64,000 nt of DNA from Hirundichthys speculiger (taxonomy: Eukaryota; Chordata; Actinopteri; Beloniformes; Exocoetidae). Position numbers and translations under genes: made by a program. The stretch is taken from contig JAGFBZ010000363.1 in NCBI GenBank assembly GCA_018398805.1, positions 1,116,001 through 1,180,000 of the forward strand, given 5' to 3'. Below, piece after piece: positions 11,868-23,261 of the stretch (the first letter of the stretch is position 1; each line of letters begins with the position of its first letter). The notes under the pieces were generated by a model. That model did no database searches. It saw only the letters and a program-made list of their open reading frames with translations, and had not been told where the DNA came from.

Positions 11868-12640
11868 ATGCAGAGGAGGAAAAACACCCGCAACGATCGT
11901 AGAAAAGCAGCTGCTGCTGCCCATGAATCTAAGAAGGGTTATAGGATTAAGTGGAAAACATTCAAGGCTGCTGCCAATCTTCTCAGGAGATCAAACCATG
12001 CTACGCTCAGAAGAACTGAAGGGAACACACAAAACAAAAATAAAGCTACACATCAGACAGGCTTCAGTTTTCATGATTACTTTTAAGGTTTATGACAGTA
12101 GGTAGAAAACAGCTGCGTAAGTATGGCTACTTTACAAGTGTTGCCAGGAGAAAACCACTTCCTTCAAAAAAAAAGGGATCATGGGGGATCATGGATCATG
12201 AGGGTTGCACAACTGCATCTTAAACCACCAGAACTTTAGATCAGTGTTCCTCTGGACAGAAGTCAAGGTGAGGAGGTTTGGCCATAATGCACAGGGCCGT
12301 GTTTGTCAAAAACCAAACCACAATTTGAACACAAACGCCTCATACTAACAGTGGAGCACGGCAGTGGAGGCATAATGATTTGAGCGTGTTCTGCAGCTAC
12401 AGGACCTTGACGTCGTTGAGCTGACGTGAACTGTTCACATTAACAGGAACAGACAGAAGGATAATAACATCCAGAAACGGCAGCAAATCTACAACAGAAT
12501 TATTGAAAAAGAAAAGGATCAAAGAGCCAAAGTCCAGACCTCAACCTGGTTTTCATGCTGTGGCAGGATGAAAGCATCAACAAACGCCAACAAGCCTCAA
12601 TGAACTAGAATAACGCTGCAAAGAAGACTTGCAAATGGTC
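11868..12640 (+). pseudogene. decayed Tc1-like transposase
   Basis: An ATG at 11868 begins a frame with RNDRRKAAAAAHESKKGY and KWKTFKAAANL, the helix-turn-helix portion of Tc1 transposases, with part of the middle missing. Further on, near 12350-12410, a translation resembling VEHGSGGIM then ACSAATGP matches the block before the second catalytic Asp of fish Tc1 transposases. Stops and frame changes separate the pieces, so it is dead. Confidence 0.75.
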
Positions 12641-12710
12641 AGATTTTTCTTTTTCTGTTTTTAATCATGTCCTGATACATAATAGGATGTACTTTCTTTT
12701 TTTTTCTTCC

Positions 12711-14729
12711 TCTGACTGTTTTATGTAAGAATATCAGAGCTTTTCTCAGAAACAGATTATTTTTTATACTGGTGGAGACTCAGTCACTCAGGTCCTGGCA
12801 AGTTTTTTTTCTTTTTTGTTCTTGAAGATCCTTCAAACGGACTGTTGGGGAGTTTTAAGGTTATAAGTTGTTGAAGTCATCTGTAAGTCACTGACCCTCC
12901 CTCCGCTCCTGTTGTTTGAGTCCTTTGTCCACTGTAAATCGTTTACCTGGTTTTAATCATGAATCAAGGTGTGAATGGTTGTGAAACCATCTAGGTAGGA
13001 GATTCAAGGCTGCATTGTAGGTTTTTGATACACTGGGTACCTTGTCCTTAGTGATCTTTTTTTAGCATAAGGGTGGTGGTTGGTCTGAAGTGGGTCAGAT
13101 TGTTGTGTTTGGTTGAAAATCTTTCGGGCTCCCATGACGTATGAAATTACATTCTTGCACCCCTGTTGTCACCTTTACATCAGAGAAACTCAACAAACAC
13201 TCAGGAAAACAGTTTGAACTGACAAATCCTTCTGGATGGAAGCTGAAACCTCTACAAGAGCAAAGGAAAAGAAGTCCAGCTGCCTTAATTCAAGCCCTTG
13301 AGAAACAGATTATCTTGACTCAGTCTGGTCGGCTTGTGCTTTTTGTTCCCAGTGATGAATTTCAGACATATTCAGGAATGACTGATTCTTCAAGGAGAAA
13401 TATTCTCTCTCGTCACAAAATAAATAAGTAAATATGCCTGTCTTCTCTGTCTCAGTCCCTCAGTGCAGACTTCAGCACAAAATCCATCTGCTCGACTGTG
13501 TCACTTGGTACAGGTGCCCAAAAAAATCACAGAGCTCCATTCATCATGTTGAGCTTGGAACTTGCAACAACTGTGCTCTGTAAAACAACTCACGATACGC
13601 ACACACACACACACACACACACACAGATGCACACAGGCGACCAGGGAGAAACAGCTGCACCTTGATGAATGCCCTATATTCATTCCACAGGAAGTTGTCA
13701 CCGCTGATGCAACCCTTCCTCTCTACCCATTCAAAACACACCAAAGCACACATACACTACGTCCCTTTCTCTTTCTCTGATTATACACCCAGCTGGCCTC
13801 TTCGACAAATGCTCCTTTGATGCATCTTCCCAGGGGCCAAAGCCACCATCAGCACCCTCCTCTTCCACCAATTCACTTCTCTGCTCTTCTCGCTCCCCGC
13901 TTCCTGCATGACATTAAAGTCACTTCCAGCGGCCCCCTCGCAAACCGTTACTCCCCACCGACCTATTCAGGCAGCAGCTCCGTCCTCCAGCGAGATGAGA
14001 GATGAAAGGAGGAGGAAGAGAGGGAGAGAGGAAGATGTCCCGTTGTTCGGGGTTCGTGCAGTTCCCAGTTTGAGCTGGAATGAGACCTCCACTTCACACT
14101 CTTTAGTCTGGGAACCCAATGTTAAAGTGAAAACTGCAGGGCTGTTGTGAAGTTGCAGAAACTGGGTTTGTTCATTTTTGCACAGAAATTTGAGCTTCCC
14201 ATTAGAGCTGTTTGCTAATGTAAATAAGAAGTCATTTTTACTGTAATTTTAAAATAACTGCAGATACATTCAGATACAGTGGACTCCAGTAAACCAGAGA
14301 TGACATCTGCTTGATTATGAGGTTAAATACTCAGGAGGCTGCATGGCAGCATACAACAAACGTCTAAGTGCACATTGTGAAAAACAGAGGGAATCTTTGT
14401 GCTGTTTAATTTAACTTTCCATGTGCTGGTCATGAGACAACTTCATAGTGAAACATCTCATATCCGGCTGGCGTATGCACAGGAGGAAGATGCTGTTTAA
14501 GTTGCCAGTTTACCTTTCGGCCTCCTGTTGATTAGGGTTGTGCTTTTGTGTTTTTAATTTGTTTTGTTATATATTTATTTTTTAAATGACTGAAACTTTC
14601 AAGTTTGCATGTGTGAGTATTAGAAACAGTCAGGATTCTGTTTAGGTAATGCTTTAAAACAAATAATTTGGCCATCTAGCACGCTTTAAGATATCTACTT
14701 CCTCAAGTTTGAAAGAAAAAACACACAAA
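12711..14729. other. intergenic, including a (CA)n run at 13599-13625
   Basis: No gene recognised. The plus frame at 13141-13431 (96 codons, ending at a stop in AT-rich DNA) has no family resemblance. A (CA)n microsatellite of about 13 units lies at 13599-13625. Confidence 0.45.
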
Positions 14730-14748
14730 CACAGGAGCATAAAGTATT

Positions 14749-14754
14749 TTTATT
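14749..14754 (-). terminator. candidate distal poly(A) signal of qki
   Basis: AATAAA on the minus strand, followed within about 20-30 nt by a GU/U-rich stretch (TGTGTTTGTGTG then a T run), the usual layout of a vertebrate cleavage and polyadenylation site. It would give a 3' UTR of about 8.5 kb. Assignment to qki is by position and strand only. Confidence 0.5.
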
Positions 14755-15588
14755 GTTGTATATACCGTGCATTGTGATGTTAGACCCGGTGCATCAACTG
14801 CATCCTCACAAATCCAGTAAAACTGCAGTTAGATTTGAAGAAAAGGGCAAATGCAAGTCCACTGTACACAAACAAAGACATTGATTTGATATTCAAAATT
14901 CAATGAGGCGACTCTCAGAATAGAGAAGCCTCAATCACGCTGATGACACTGAGCTAAACATGCTCATGTAACCGCCGACCCCCTGCACCCCCCCACGAAG
15001 AGACTGATCAGCTCCTGCGGTTAGAGGAGGCGTGACATCTAATTTTAAACACCCATTACAAGAATCTGCGCTGGTACTTTAGAATCCAGTTTGACTGACG
15101 TATGTGTGACTGTTAATGATTTAAATATGGCCGTTTAAGCACAAAGAGGACGGGGCTCATTCGTTGGAGTGTTTGGTGAGCGGCTGACCCCTTTGATGGG
15201 TTCACTGTGTGCAGCAAAGATAATACAACATCAGCGTGTACCATCAGCCTTTATCAAAATGGACCCAACTGAGAAGCATAAATGCTCAGATTGCAATAGA
15301 AGTGTTAACTTTTCACCTCACACCACACCACTTTATGTTGTCATGTTTAATTTTTTTTTCTTCATATGTTGTTCAAGACTGATGCTAAAACTCCACTAGT
15401 CCATGAGAAAGGCCTGACCTCAAGGCTTAGATGATGACTTGTTTTTTTTCCCCTCATCCAGGGTTGAACTGGCACATTTTGTGGCGGACCTACCTTGAAA
15501 CTCGAATCCAAAGACACGATGTCACCGACAGAGACGCAAAGGACCAGTCCAGGTAGAGCAGTCAGAGGGAAGCTTGTAAATATGGTTC

Positions 15589-15594
15589 TTTATT
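15589..15594 (-). terminator. candidate proximal poly(A) signal of qki
   Basis: AATAAA on the minus strand in the context GTGTGCAATAAAGAACC. The downstream sequence is moderately T/G-rich but less marked than at 14749. It would give a 3' UTR of about 7.6 kb and may be an alternative to the distal site. Confidence 0.45.
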
Positions 15595-16879
15595 GCACAC
15601 TTAACATTTGTTCTTGTTTTTGGCGTGAGCAACAAAAACTGGCATTACATGTTTGACACCCTAATCAAAATTCTAACCTTCTATAAAAAAAACAAACAAA
15701 CAAAAAAAAAAAAACATGGCAACACAAAACAAAATAGATTACTTCACATAAAAACTTACAACTCCACAAAAAAAAGAAGAAATCTCACAGATATTAGTGC
15801 ACCACTATATGAATGATGAACTTACAGTATATAATCATACTGATATGGTTTTAGGAAAAATTCTGTATTGTAGTTTTAACTGCATATTCATCACTGTCAT
15901 GAAGAAAAAGAAAACAAACAAAAATCCAGTGGAGCTAACATTTTCTCATTCCTTATTTTGGTAGTTTTCTCACCGTTTAACTACCTGAGTACATCTCTGA
16001 GACAAATACTGACTGATTAACCTGCCGTTTAACTCATTGGAGGAATGTTTGTTAAACAGAAGAAAGAAAAAAAAAAAAGGTTGACAGGTGAAGAGGCAGT
16101 TAGTAGATAAATACGCTGAATGCCCTGCGACAGATTTGGAAAGGCACCGAGAGTTCTGCCAGAGATGGCAGCAGTATGCAAACAGCCGTTTAACTGCATA
16201 CTGTGGTCCAGTCACGGAGAAAATCTAAGTTCTCAGTGGATCCGTTCAAAAACAGGACCCAACAAGCCACAGTTTTATGGCAGGAAGCGCCTTTGACCAA
16301 CTTATAGGTCAAACTTTTTCAATTTAAAAGAACATTTACAAAAAAAAAACACTCAACTAAACAGTATTTAGTTTCTGAGCTCCTCAAAAAGCTTTTGGTA
16401 AGTTAAAGGGAGGTGGGAAAAAATGGCACTTGAGTGATTAAAAACAAGAAAAATATATTTAATTCCTCAATATTACAGAAAAAAACAAACAAAAACAAAA
16501 AAATTTTCCACTAACAGCTGCAACATCTTAGGCAGTGTTTTATACGTTGTGCTTCAGGAAAAAACTTGGTGCCACTGACGACCTCAAACTTATACAAGAC
16601 AGCATGACTGCATCAACGAGTAATGGATGGATTTTAGTTCAAGTAGCTCATCACGGTTAGCCTGGCCTTCACCTCGTGAAATTACTCCTGGCAGCCCGCC
16701 CGTTTACAACCACTCATGCCAGTACAAGACGTAGAGAGCCAATCACAACCGGGCGAGGGCGGGTGTTGTCTGACGACATACAGGAGCCGTTGTTCATGAC
16801 AGCCAAGGTGGCTGCAGAAGGGCTACCAGCGCTGGATGACCGACAACAGTCATTTACCGCTGTTCCTGCTTTGCTGCTA

Positions 16880-17644
16880 TGGAGCCCCGTTTGGTCATAA
16901 TTCAATGAATAAATTAGTCTATTATTATGAAATACAGGCATTTATTATTATGGAATACGTATCCATTATTATGAAATGTTTCCCATTATTATGAAATATA
17001 TGTGTATTATTATTAAAATATATTTTGATTATTTAATCTTGGTTTAATGCATAATAGTTTATTTCAAAATGTCTTTTTTTTTTTTTTTTTAAATCTAAGA
17101 ATGAGTTTTTACATAATGGCTTTGTTTTTCATGAGAATGAGCTTTTACATAATAATGACATTTTGCCACTGGGCGGGACCAGTGGTTGACCTGTACGCTC
17201 ATTGGCTGATCCTTCTCCATGCAGTTGGTGGGGGACTCACATCGAGCCTGTTGGCTACCTCTCAGAGTAAGTCAGAAAAGGATCTTTCTCTTGTCATCAT
17301 GCCACCAAAATCAAGTTTTCCCTACATTTCGTGCTACGTTTCTTAGTCGATGTCAACTTTTAACCGTAAACTGAGGTGCATTCTGCCACCTACTGCCCTG
17401 GAGTATATACATTGCACCTCTCGTCCACTATCGATATTCACTGTTCTGTTGCTTATGCCTGAATGAAAGAGCAGCCAATAACACAAATGGCTCCGCCCTC
17501 TCTGCTGTGATTGACACACAAATTATTCTTGTGAAAAACGAAACCATTATCATAATAATGGGAAATATTTCATAATAATAAATGCCTGTATTTCATAATA
17601 ATAGACTCATTTATTCATTGAATTATGACCCAAACGGGGCTCCA
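16880..17644. mobile_element. non-autonomous palindromic DNA transposon, 765 bp
   Basis: The ends are inverted copies of each other for about 75 bp. Both start TGGAGCCCCGTTTGG and continue through a CATAATTCAATGAATAAAT stretch and units of ATTATTATGAAAT. The left copy has one extra ATTATTATGAAAT unit. TA dinucleotides flank both sides, consistent with a TA target duplication and a Tc1/mariner-type mover. The two short reading frames in the ends are the same peptide by symmetry and not genes. The interior has no transposase. It lies in the presumed qki 3' UTR. Confidence 0.8.
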
Positions 17645-18813
17645 TACACTGCATGCCACTTTGGATGTCAGTGGACGTTGGTCAGCCTGCGTCACATGCT
17701 CCAGCTCTCTCACTGGTTCTACGTCTATCTAATGGTGTCCAGAGTTGCTCCTGCTCCGGTTGGTACTTTGATACTGACCCAATGAAGTGAAATCCAGAGC
17801 AAGCAGGACACATCTTTGTATTGTAGAGGGAAATCAAAAATATTAAAGGCCGATCCAAGATGAATAAAAAGGCCTCACAACACTAAATGCACATGGTGAA
17901 AGAAGAGAAAAAAAAAAAAACAACAGAAATTTGCGTGCCTGTAATCCAATCTCTGCCTGTTTGCTGGTGTAAAAGCAGCTGTTTAAGGCAAAAAAATAAA
18001 AAAATAAAAAATTCAGTCTTCAGATCAAAGGCAAAATGTTAATTTCAGAGAGAAGAGAGATGTTAAATTTGATGTTAGACACTTTTAATCTTTGTTCTGT
18101 GCTTGCTGAGACATGAAAAGAATTGCAACACTTAAGGCAGTTTTTTTGTGCAGATTTAAAAAGGAGGAGAGAAAAAAAAATCTGGAGGCGCCGCTCAGTG
18201 GGTTAAAGTAATCATCAGGATTAATAAAGTTAATCTTTTTGGTTGTGTGTCAGTGTCAATGCCTTGAATTAATGGAAGGAGGAGGAAAGCTGAATGAACC
18301 CAGACATGGGTGCACTGACTGGCAGCAGTTCAGGCAGGGAAAAGGAGGAAAAATAAAAACAAAAAAAAAACAAGACTCCCCAGAAAAACAATGAGCAGTG
18401 GCCATATCAGCTTTTACACAAAAAGAAACAGATTTTGATCCCAAGGCACTTCGTATTGGCATGGTGCACTGGTGTGTGTCTGAGCATTATAGACGTTCCC
18501 AAATGGCCCAGTATTAGCTGCTACGTCAATAAACTGAACTGGGAGAGGGGCTCACGGAACAGATAAAAGCTCTGGACAACTGTTGTGTTGCTATCCAGGT
18601 ATAATATGCCATGGATGCAACTGGGAAAAGGAAAAAAAAAAAAAAAAGAGTTTCAGACATTCAAACAACTGTCATCAGTAAATTTGCCTCGAGTGTCAGA
18701 TGTAAATAATTCCCTACAGTTATGTGTACTGATGAGATGTTCTGCTCTACATATTCACAGTAAAATTAATCCTTTTGAGATGACTAATGTGCAGTATTTT
18801 TGCACAGATTGTG

Positions 18814-18887
18814 ATTAGTGCTGCACAAACTAATGGTTAGTAAAAAGGCTGTTTGTGAGTAATGGAGTTTTATCTTTAGGGATTAGT
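18814..18887 (-). promoter_or_regulatory. cluster of three ACTAAY (QKI-binding) hexamers in the 3' UTR
   Basis: On the sense strand of qki there are ACTAAT at 18882-18887, ACTAAC at 18836-18841 and ACTAAT at 18814-18819. ACUAAY is the QKI core recognition sequence. Further ACTAAC copies lie at 19328-19333, 19400-19405 and 20442-20447. The motifs are seen; binding and autoregulation are inferred. Confidence 0.4.
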
Positions 18888-21118
18888 TTTTTTTTTTTGT
18901 TGTTTTGTTTTTTTTTTTTTTTGACTGAGAATAACCCGTGCAGTCAAATCTCCCTCTTAATCGGCCATGTTCAAGCGAGAACAGCTGGCTCAGAAGATAT
19001 CAACTGACCTGAAGCAACGTGCAGTTTATACGCCTCAAACGCCCGGCCGTCTCACGGGGGGGTCAGTGACAGGAGGACATGACAACTTACAGAGGAGTTG
19101 CCTCGAAGAGAGACGACCAAACACAGCAGCAGGGCCAGGATGAGTGTCAGCAGAGAGTGCGTGAGCGGAAGTGAGGGACGTTTATCAACTCGTGCAGCTT
19201 CCAGTTAGGTTGTGTTTGTGTGTCCGTGTGTTGAAGAGTGCATGTGCAGTCGATTTGCGTGTGTGTTTGTGTGTGTCATGTGCTTGTCAGTCAGTGGAAG
19301 TTGTGGCAAAACACTGGTTTTAATCGTGTTAGTCCGTGAACCAGACCAAGGTAATACATTCATGAAACTGGTTAAAAACACAAGACAAAATATCAGCAAG
19401 TTAGTAAAATTCTTACTAAGAATGTTTATTAAAATAAATGCCAAGAGGTTAATAAGAAAAATAACAGCATACACCATGAAAACTAAATGCAAGCATGTAA
19501 AAATACTTATGACAAGAAAACTAATAAAGTAGCTAATGAGTTAAACAAGCTGGGAATTGGCAAGAAAACAAAATATAACAGGGAAAAGGCAACACTCCCC
19601 ACAAGAGACAGTTTGAGATGTAGAAGAGATGGGGGGAAGAAGAGTGGGCTGTTTAGAGGGGCGGTGGGGGAGTTGCAGTTGGTTTCATTTAAAAAAAAAG
19701 AAAGAAAAGAAAAAAAAACACCCAGAAACATGATTAATATACATATAAAATGAGATTAGAAAAATACATTATAAACCTGTAACAATGGCTATTAATTACA
19801 TTATCATACATGTAGTAGGCAGGCCAGAGAGAATACGGTAGGTATAGAGTCAACCTTTCACCTGATGGACTTATCCAGCCTTTTACAATGACATAGCAAG
19901 TTGGAACATTGCAGAGGGAATTTTCTTAATACTGTCAAATGCTGAATTACCATCTCTTGCGCCACTTTAATATTGCATTTCAATTTAAAATAATAACACT
20001 GAAAAAGAACATTTCATTGACCTTTCGGTGTAACAGCATGATGAAAGAACTATGAATAGAAAAACAGAGAGCCAAGGGTTATATTGGATCTAAGAATTCC
20101 TCAGTCTAATATTATTTGACCTTCAAGCAATGAACTAGTTGTTTCAATAACTGAAAACCATTTGGCTGTGGAAGAGATGCTTGTTTCATTATACAGCGCT
20201 CCATTTGTCCATTATAAATCTCATTGTTGTATTGATAGTTTGCTCTCAAACAGACACGGAGAAACATGGACTGGATGGTTTCAGTTTTCAGCTGTTGAAA
20301 CAAACAGGCATATCGCCCACGGGGACTACCCCAATTTCCTATCCATTCCCTTGAATGTTATGTATTTCTTCTCAGCTTATGATCAAAACAAGGTCTGGCA
20401 GACTACTTGGTTGCTATTGGCAGTTCAATTTGTTCAAGGAAGTTAGTCACAGTCATCAAAAATCAAGACAATATTTCATATGATCAATAAAATCTAAATA
20501 AAAAGACAAAAACCTGCTCAATACAGCAGAGTAAAGGGCCATCAAGTAAAGGAAAAGAAAAGAAAAATCATTTCAGGAAGACAAAACCATGGCACATATT
20601 TTAGCTGGTCAAAACGACTGCTATTCTTTTTGCATAGAATAACTGCGGTAACACCACGATATGGTGGGAGCTACCCTGCTCGACTATTCAGAGCATGTAA
20701 CACGAGCCATTCCTCTCTGCGCCATCTTGGTGGGTGCTGGATATTATTGAACACAACTGGAATACTAGGAAACAGAAACCACTGTTGATAAGGCACTTTG
20801 ATTTGATCCTTTTAGGCGTCTGTCTCGCTCTGATCTCTTTCCAGGGGTTGTGACTGTTTTGGTCTTCGTCTTCCTTTCAGATCATATTCAAGGTAACAGC
20901 ACTTTTCTCACCCACTCAGTTTTTCTATTCTTCTTCTATACGGTTTGAAACTTTTTTTTTGTAATTTTTTTATTTATTTTATAACTGCAAGTAAAGTATC
21001 AAAAGCTAAAATTGGAAAAAATAGATTTTTCAATTGTTTTCATCTCCAGCACCCTGTAAAATTATTTTTTTTTGTTCTCTTCTGTATTCATTTGTATATG
21101 CAATGACAGATATCTACA

Positions 21119-21123
<5 letters not shown>

Positions 21124-21211
<88 letters not shown>
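21124..21211. repeat. (AT)n microsatellite, about 88 bp
   Basis: Pure alternating AT over about 44 units, inside the presumed qki 3' UTR. In RNA it could fold into a long hairpin. Open frames encoding alternating Ile-Tyr on both strands are artefacts of this repeat. Confidence 0.95.
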
Positions 21212-21214
<3 letters not shown>

Positions 21215-23090
21215 ACATATGTATAAAGCAATTTGAACAGGCAGGCATGGCTTTCACATCCTATTTTTTTTCTTGAGAGAGTTAAACAAGGGACTGTGGG
21301 CTCAGAACCTAGACTATAATCAGAGGGAGGTGTGACACATTGTGGATGCACTTTTGGATGGTTTGGCATGTGTTAATTTCATTTGTAAAGTAATTAAAAT
21401 TAAAAAAAGTGTCTAATATGAAGGAAGGCTTAGGTTAAAAATTACCTTGTGCCCCATGTTATACAAAATTATCCATAAATCAACAAAAAAATGGCCAAGC
21501 CTTGAAATATAATAATAACAACAAAACAATATTGATAAAAAAGGAGAAATAAACAGTTACTTGTCAATGACACTGATGAAAGAACTCAATATAGAAGAGA
21601 GGTATCATGACAAAATAGTTTTTGCACAAAACTTCAAAGTGTCCTTCCCATTAGCAATGTTCTGCAATTGAGTAGCATGTTAATTTAGTGTTAAATGCCT
21701 GTATTCACCCCCTGGGGGGAAGAAAAAAATAAAATAAAATAAAATAACTGAGTAGTAACGGGTCAAAAATCATCTAATTGACTGGCTGGTTGTTCCAGCT
21801 GAAGGCAGGCAACAAAAGTTCACACCCTTCCAAGCTCCAAAACCACAAAGAGAGCCCTCTGTGAGACAGATGCATAATTGCAGATATATAATTCACTGAA
21901 AAACCCTTTGGCTAAATATGCACACAATACTTTTTTTTCTTTTCTTCTTTTTTTTTTGTTTTTTGTTTTGTTTTTTTGTCTTTGTGATCACAGCTCGGCT
22001 AACTCATTTGAGATATTTTTCTAAATACATCAGGCACTGTATAGTGGATGTAGTGTGGATGGGGCGTAGCGGTGGTCAGTAGCTAATAAGCTCTGTCCGA
22101 ATGTCCCCGAAGCCTCAGCACACCCTACTTTCAATGTAGTATTAATTAAAACACACACACGCGCGCACACAGACCCAACAACCCAAATAGTGACCTTCCC
22201 ATCTTGCCTTTCGTAATGTCTACGTTTCTGCAGCCTGTCTCAAATGTTAGATTGTGTTCTGAGTTCAAGAGATAAGTATCTGCTTTGTTTTAGCTAGTCT
22301 ACTTAAGCAGGGCTAATTAGTCAAATAAACCTAATTCAAGTGGAGAAAATGACTCAAAAGAAAAGCATTAAAACAAGACAGGAGAAAAACAAAAATAAAC
22401 AAAACAAAAAAAACACAAATCATAAAAAGCTCCTTCTGCAATCATTTCAGCCATGCTTTTTAAAAACAGACAGAAAGCTGTTTAGAGGGGCACACCCAGA
22501 ATGTGTCAGCTCATAATTACAACATAGAGCTCAACAACTCAAATACATGTGAAAAATGACAGAAATTAAACAAGTTAATGTGAGTGTATGTTCTCTTTCC
22601 TTCCATTTCTTTTTCTTTTGCAGGAGGGTGGGTGTTTAAACATTGTGGGAGCAGGTAGGCGCTCTCATAAATAGGTTTGGACTGGGGTGGGGTGGGGTCG
22701 GGGACCATTTGAGGGTGATTATGTTCTTACACTGAAACCAAATGGTTTGCGTCACATGCTGTCGATGCTGAACTTTGACTAAAAACAAGTGAGGTCACCA
22801 AATCAGCGTAATTATAGGAGGGTTGGGAGGCAGGGCGGGGTGGGGGTCTTTATTGCTTTATAATTCAGTGCAGATTCATGAATAATACCACAAACACATC
22901 CACCCAGTACGTGATTCGTGAAGAAAAAGAAAGAGAAAGGATGGGAATTGAACTCAATGAACAAAGGGAGAAAAAAAATATGAATAATACACAACTTCGT
23001 TGGGTTTTTTGTTGTGCGTTTCAGTGAAGATTCTGCGTTGGTTTCGATTTTTTTTTTGTCAGAACGTGTTAGGGTAACTGTACGGGCAGG

Positions 23091-23093
<3 letters not shown>

Positions 23094-23124
<31 letters not shown>
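23094..23124. repeat. (TC/GA)n microsatellite
   Basis: About 15 TC units on plus, so (GA)n in the qki sense strand, roughly 110 nt after the stop codon. Confidence 0.9.
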
Positions 23125-23127
<3 letters not shown>

Positions 23128-23232
23128 TGCGTCCGAGAGGCTAGCAAAAGGCAATTACCAGTTAACTGATCAGCAGGCAGGCTTGGGGCGGCTCGTCATT
23201 GGGTGAAGAGTTCAGAGGTCAGAAGGTCATGT

Positions 23233-23261
23233 GTTAGTTGCCGGTGGCGGCTAGGTGGTTA
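23233..23261 (-). promoter_or_regulatory. possible bipartite QKI response element across the last splice acceptor and stop codon
   Basis: ACTAAC at 23233-23238 contains the TAA stop. A TAAC half-site lies 19 nt upstream in the intron at 23258-23261, inside the acceptor's pyrimidine tract. Spacing is within the 1-20 nt described for QKI bipartite sites, though the core/half-site order here is reversed relative to the usual description. Confidence 0.3.
23234..23250 (-). CDS. qki: qki exon 8: last five residues and stop
   Basis: Seventeen coding bases complete an alanine codon and give ATGN then TAA, so the protein ends AATGN exactly as QKI-5 does in other vertebrates. The acceptor is a T-rich tract ending CACCTAG. 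The exon continues as 3' UTR towards lower coordinates. The stop codon is embedded in an ACTAAC hexamer, the QKI-binding core. Confidence 0.94.

Larger units (their letters stand above)
11050..12710 (+). mobile_element. degenerate Tc1-like transposon with nested MITE
   Basis: Inverted ends contain AAAAAGAAAGTACACCT (near 11061-11077) and, reverse-complemented, AAAAGAAAGTACATCCT (near 12685-12700). A decayed plus-strand transposase lies inside, and a 498-bp MITE (11162-11659) interrupts the left arm. The outer limits are approximate. Confidence 0.7.
14730..23233 (-). other. qki: probable qki 3' UTR (long)
   Basis: No further coding exon or splice need is seen below the stop codon. The sense strand is AT-rich with U-rich runs, as expected of the long QKI 3' UTR, which in mammals carries stability and translation signals. 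It holds a (GA)n run near the stop, an (AT)n repeat, several ACTAAY hexamers, and a 765-bp inserted palindromic element. Its extent is inferred from two poly(A) signals (15589-15594 and 14749-14754). Shorter forms are possible through an AATAAA at 22849-22854, whose downstream sequence is C-rich and so less convincing. Confidence 0.6.

Noticed and set aside
13141..13431. 96-codon plus frame that looks protein-like
   Set aside because: No recognisable domain, no upstream exon or promoter logic; kept only as intergenic.
17047..17346. Plus frame of 99 codons with hydrophobic stretches, inside the palindromic element
   Set aside because: Opened by a T run and short internal repeats; no family resemblance and no transposase motif.
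21034..21369. Frames with long Ile-Tyr alternation on both strands
   Set aside because: Produced by the (AT)n microsatellite.
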